DNA from: Geodermatophilus amargosae
GTDB taxonomy: Bacteria; Actinomycetota; Actinomycetes; Mycobacteriales; Geodermatophilaceae
Reading direction: 5' to 3'
DNA length: 64,000 bases
NCBI RefSeq assembly: GCF_900116515.1
Contig: NZ_FPBA01000001.1
Coordinates: 186,001-250,000, forward strand
Shown: positions 61,517-64,000 of the stretch, one piece after another
How positions within the stretch are numbered: the stretch's first letter is position 1
How the letters are laid out: each line of letters begins with the position of its first letter
Made by a program: the position numbers and the translations under genes
The notes under the pieces: generated by a model
The model's database searches: none
Told to the model about the DNA's origin: nothing
The model's input: only the letters and a program-made list of their open reading frames with translations

Positions 61517-63280
61517 ATGACCGAGGCGGTCGCACAGAGTCAGCGGTTCAGCATCGTCATCCCGACCTACCAACGTCGTGACGTGCTGGTCGAGACGATC
61601 CGGGCACTGGCCCGGCTGGAGACGCCCTGGCCCTGTGAGCTCATCGTCGTCGTCGACGGGTCGACCGACGGGAGCGCCGAGGCGGCCCGTGCGGTCCCGG
61701 TGCCGTTCCCGGTCCGGGTGCTGGAGCAGGACAACCAGGGGGCGGCCGCCGCCCGCAACCACGGCGCCGGCGAGGCGCGCGGCGAGGTCCTCCTCTTCCT
61801 GGACGACGACATGGTGGCCGACCCGCGACTGCTGGTCGAGCACGACGCGGTCCTCCGGCAGGGCGCCGACGCCGTGATCGGGCACATCCCACTGCACCCC
61901 GACTCCCCGCGCACCCTGTTGAGCAGCGGGGTGGAGCAGTGGGCGCGCGAGCGGCACGAGCGCCTGCTGCAGACCCGGGGCCAGCTGTCCCTCGGTGACC
62001 TGCTCACCGGGCAGCTCTCCGTGCGCCGCGACGTGTTCGAGCGGGCTGCCGGGTTCGACGAGTCGTTCAACGCACGAGGGGAGTTCGGCGCCGAGGACAC
62101 CGACTTCCTGCACCGGCTCCTGCGCAGCGGAGCCGCGGTGCGCTACGCCCCCGGGGCGGTGACCCACCAGCGCTACGTCGTCACGCCTGAACAGAACATG
62201 CGCCAGTGGCGCCAGGGCGGCAGGGCGGACGCGGTCCTGGTCCGGAAGCACCCGGACCTGCTGCCGGAGATCCTGGCGGCCCACCGTGCCGGCACGCCCA
62301 GCGGCCGGCTGCTCTCCCGCTGGGCGCACCTGGTGCCATCGCGCCTGGGCCGCGCCGTGGCCCGTCCCGTCGTGGCCCGTGCCGCCTCGGTGGCGACCGG
62401 CTTGCTCACCGGGTGGGCGTACACCCGCCTGCGCGACGCCTGCTACTGGCGCGGGGTGGCCGAGGGCGGCGGGTTCGGCCTCACCGGCAGCGCTCCGGTG
62501 GTCCTCGCCTACCACGCGGTGGAGAAGGTGGACGACCCCGTCGTCGGTGAGTGGTGCGTGACGCCCGAGCAGCTCGAGCAGCACGTCGAGGCGCTGACCG
62601 CGGCGGGGTTCACCTTCGTCGGCCTGCGCGACGTGCTCGACCGGTCCCGGGGGCGTGCGCCGCTGCCCCCGCGGAGCGTCCTGCTCACCTTCGACGACGC
62701 CTACACGAGCCTGCTCGACGGCGCCCTCCCCGTGACCGCGCCGCGGGGGATCCCCGCGGTGGTGTTCGTGGTGTCCGGCCAGCTGGGGGGCACCAACAGG
62801 TGGGACGCCGAGCGCGGGGCCGTCGAGCTCCCTCTGCTCGACGTCGACCAGCTGCGCCGGCTCGTCGAGGAGGGCTGGTCGCTGGGCGTCCACTCGGCGA
62901 CCCACGCCCACCTGACGCAGCAGGACGCCGCAGGCCTGGACAGGGAACTCGTGCAGTCGCTGGCCGACCTGCGGGCCACCGGGCTGCCGATCGAGCCGGT
63001 GCTGGCCTATCCCTTCGGCGAGCACGACGTCCGTGTGCGCGCCGCGACGCGGCGGGCGGGGTACACCGCGGCCTTCGCCCTCGAGGGGCCTCGCCACCCC
63101 CGGACCCGGCGGGGACGCTACGCGTGGCCGCGGATCGAGGTGCGGCGCAGCACGAGCCCGCAGGCCCTGGTGGCGACGGTCCTCCGTCCGCCGAGGGCAC
63201 CGCTGGCCGAGCTGGAGCGGGACGCCCGGGGCATCGCGCGGCGCGCGCTGGAGACGGTGCGGAGCCGCACTCACCCCTGA
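61517..63280 (+). CDS. fusion of glycosyltransferase family 2 and polysaccharide deacetylase
   Basis: 587 residues. Residues 1-290 are a GT2 core: FSIVIPTYQRRDVL at the start, VVVDGSTDGS, AAARNHGAGEARGEVLLFLDDDMVAD and FGAEDTDFLHRL. Residues 320-560 are a CE4 NodB-type deacetylase with its metal triad intact: TFDDAYTS (Asp-Asp) near 393, HSATHAHL (HxxxH) near 458 and YPFGEHDVR near 497. There is no signal peptide, so both activities are cytoplasmic. One chain would add an N-acetylated sugar and then deacetylate it, or the reverse, leaving a free amine. That amine could be acylated by the adenylation enzyme encoded next. Confidence 0.88.
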   Translation: MTEAVAQSQRFSIVIPTYQRRDVLVETIRALARLETPWPCELIVVVDGSTDGSAEAARAVPVPFPVRVLEQDNQGAAAARNHGAGEARGEVLLFLDDDMVADPRLLVEHDAVLRQGADAVIGHIPLHPDSPRTLLSSGVEQWARERHERLLQTRGQLSLGDLLTGQLSVRRDVFERAAGFDESFNARGEFGAEDTDFLHRLLRSGAAVRYAPGAVTHQRYVVTPEQNMRQWRQGGRADAVLVRKHPDLLPEILAAHRAGTPSGRLLSRWAHLVPSRLGRAVARPVVARAASVATGLLTGWAYTRLRDACYWRGVAEGGGFGLTGSAPVVLAYHAVEKVDDPVVGEWCVTPEQLEQHVEALTAAGFTFVGLRDVLDRSRGRAPLPPRSVLLTFDDAYTSLLDGALPVTAPRGIPAVVFVVSGQLGGTNRWDAERGAVELPLLDVDQLRRLVEEGWSLGVHSATHAHLTQQDAAGLDRELVQSLADLRATGLPIEPVLAYPFGEHDVRVRAATRRAGYTAAFALEGPRHPRTRRGRYAWPRIEVRRSTSPQALVATVLRPPRAPLAELERDARGIARRALETVRSRTHP

Positions 63281-63368
63281 CCGCCCGGTCACGGGCGCGC
63301 GTGACCCGATCGGGCGAAGTGCCGGGGCGGCCGCCTTCCCGCGGGGACAGCCCGCCGTCGCGCTGGGC

Positions 63369-63409
63369 TACCTTCGACGTCCGGAGCTCCACCGGGACCT
63401 CGGTGGAGC
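63369..63409 (+). promoter_or_regulatory. -10 box and leader hairpin upstream of the adenylation gene
   Basis: TACCTT (63369-63374) lies 116 bases before the ATG at 63491. Just after the expected transcription start is a 9-bp hairpin, GCTCCACCG/CGGTGGAGC with a 6-base loop (63386-63409). A structured leader suggests control of transcription or mRNA stability. Confidence 0.45.
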
Positions 63410-63490
63410 GGCCCGCCAGGCGCCGGGCGCGCACCCGGGGCGGTGCGCGACCCGCACGCGGTGGGCGTGTCCGTCGAGGAAGGCGCGTTG

Positions 63491-64000
63491 ATGGCTGAAC
63501 TGGTGCCCGGGCTGCCGGAGCTCGAACTCCCCGGCCCGCACCGCGGACTCGTCGACCGGCTGGAGGAGGTCGCCGCCGTCCTAGGGGGCGCCGTCGCGGT
63601 CGAGTCCGGGGACGTCTCCCTGACCTACCGCGACCTGATGGCCTCCGTGTGCCGCGTCGCCGACGAGCTCGCCGGCCTGGAGTCGCCCGGACCGGTCGGC
63701 GTGCTCGCCGAGCAGGGCGTGGACAGCGTCGTCGCGATGCTGGGCGTCATCGCGGCAGGGCGGCCCTGCGTCGTCCTCGACGTGCGGCAGCCCGAGGCCC
63801 GGCTGGTGCAGGTGGCGTCCCGGGCGGGGCTGCGCCTCGTCCTCGCCGACGACGAGCGCCGGGACGCCGAGGTGTTGTCGGGCGTCTGCCCGGTGCGGCC
63901 GCTGCGACCCGGGACGTCGGGCCCCGCGCGGGCTGTGCGGCCGGCCGTGACCCTCGACGACCCCGCCACCGTCGTCTTCACCTCCGGCAGCACCGGGGAG
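63491..64000 (+). CDS. AMP-binding adenylation enzyme, N-terminal part
   Basis: 170 residues are visible; the gene runs off the right edge. Opening ELVPGLPELELP, then a LTYRDLMASVCRVADELAG substrate-entry helix and GVLAEQGVDSVVAMLGVIAAG follow, as in NRPS A domains and acyl-CoA synthetases. The last bases encode VVFTSGSTGE, the AMP-binding core A3 motif, so the phosphate loop is present. The ATG at 63491 has AGGAAGG upstream; a TTG lies three bases earlier. It could activate an amino or fatty acid for attachment to the deacetylated sugar, but the partner genes are outside the window. Confidence 0.85.
   Translation, partial: MAELVPGLPELELPGPHRGLVDRLEEVAAVLGGAVAVESGDVSLTYRDLMASVCRVADELAGLESPGPVGVLAEQGVDSVVAMLGVIAAGRPCVVLDVRQPEARLVQVASRAGLRLVLADDERRDAEVLSGVCPVRPLRPGTSGPARAVRPAVTLDDPATVVFTSGSTGE

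Overview
The window is very GC-rich and gene-dense. Starts are mostly GTG or ATG, four-base stop/start overlaps are frequent, and several genes appear to have leaderless GTG starts placed 6-7 bases after a -10 box. Together with the LytR-CpsA-Psr protein, the one-chain Wzz/tyrosine-kinase protein and TTA as a rare leucine codon, this points to a high-GC actinomycete, possibly of the Geodermatophilaceae type. The family is an inference from style, not from a search. Nearly the whole window is one very large surface-polysaccharide locus. I see no rRNA, tRNA, CRISPR array, insertion sequence or phage gene.

Layout. 1-0.8 kb: the end of an acyltransferase-3 membrane protein. 1-6.1 kb (minus): a tight operon of a fused nucleotidyltransferase/PLP enzyme, a CDP-alcohol phosphotransferase, an ATP-grasp ligase and a flavin monooxygenase; it looks able to make, attach and modify a CDP-activated amino-alcohol or phosphonate head group. 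6.3-7.5 kb: two unrecognised genes. 7.8-15 kb (plus): an ABC polysaccharide exporter (Wzm/Wzt) with a sugar aminotransferase, an N-methyltransferase-like protein, a GT2 and two FemAB/GNAT-like acyltransferases. 15-22.4 kb: glycosyltransferases, an APH-fold protein, a bifunctional CDP-ribitol synthase and a Wzx flippase. 22.6-30.8 kb (minus): three GT4 enzymes, a Tat-exported beta-helix protein, a TagF/TarL-like polyol-phosphate transferase and a Wzy-like polymerase. 31-38.3 kb: the Wzz/BY-kinase, an initiating sugar-phosphate transferase, two low-molecular-weight tyrosine phosphatases facing each other, an LCP ligase, and two damaged sugar-transferase genes.

38.3-42.6 kb holds precursor enzymes: RmlB, RmlD, APS kinase and UDP-glucose dehydrogenase. 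42.8-54 kb holds two secreted GH16 glycosidases, an FMN alpha-hydroxyacid oxidase, a Pro/Ala/Thr-rich secreted protein with a 21-bp tandem repeat, two small Cys/His-rich proteins, a DPM-type GT2, a large polytopic protein and a GT14-like enzyme. 54-63.3 kb holds five more GT2-type genes (one fused to a polysaccharide deacetylase), a YdjM-like membrane protein and a second Wzx flippase. The right edge enters an AMP-binding adenylation enzyme.

Working model (inference). The locus encodes at least two assembly routes, one ABC-exported and one Wzx/Wzy-exported, and possibly a third around the second flippase. Products probably include a ribitol-phosphate-containing glycopolymer attached by the LCP protein, and a polymer carrying an acylated, N-methylated amino-deoxy sugar. 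The most unusual parts are the CDP head-group operon at the left, the two FemAB-like proteins inside the ABC-export operon, the GT2-deacetylase fusion, and the repeated gain and loss of initiating sugar transferases.
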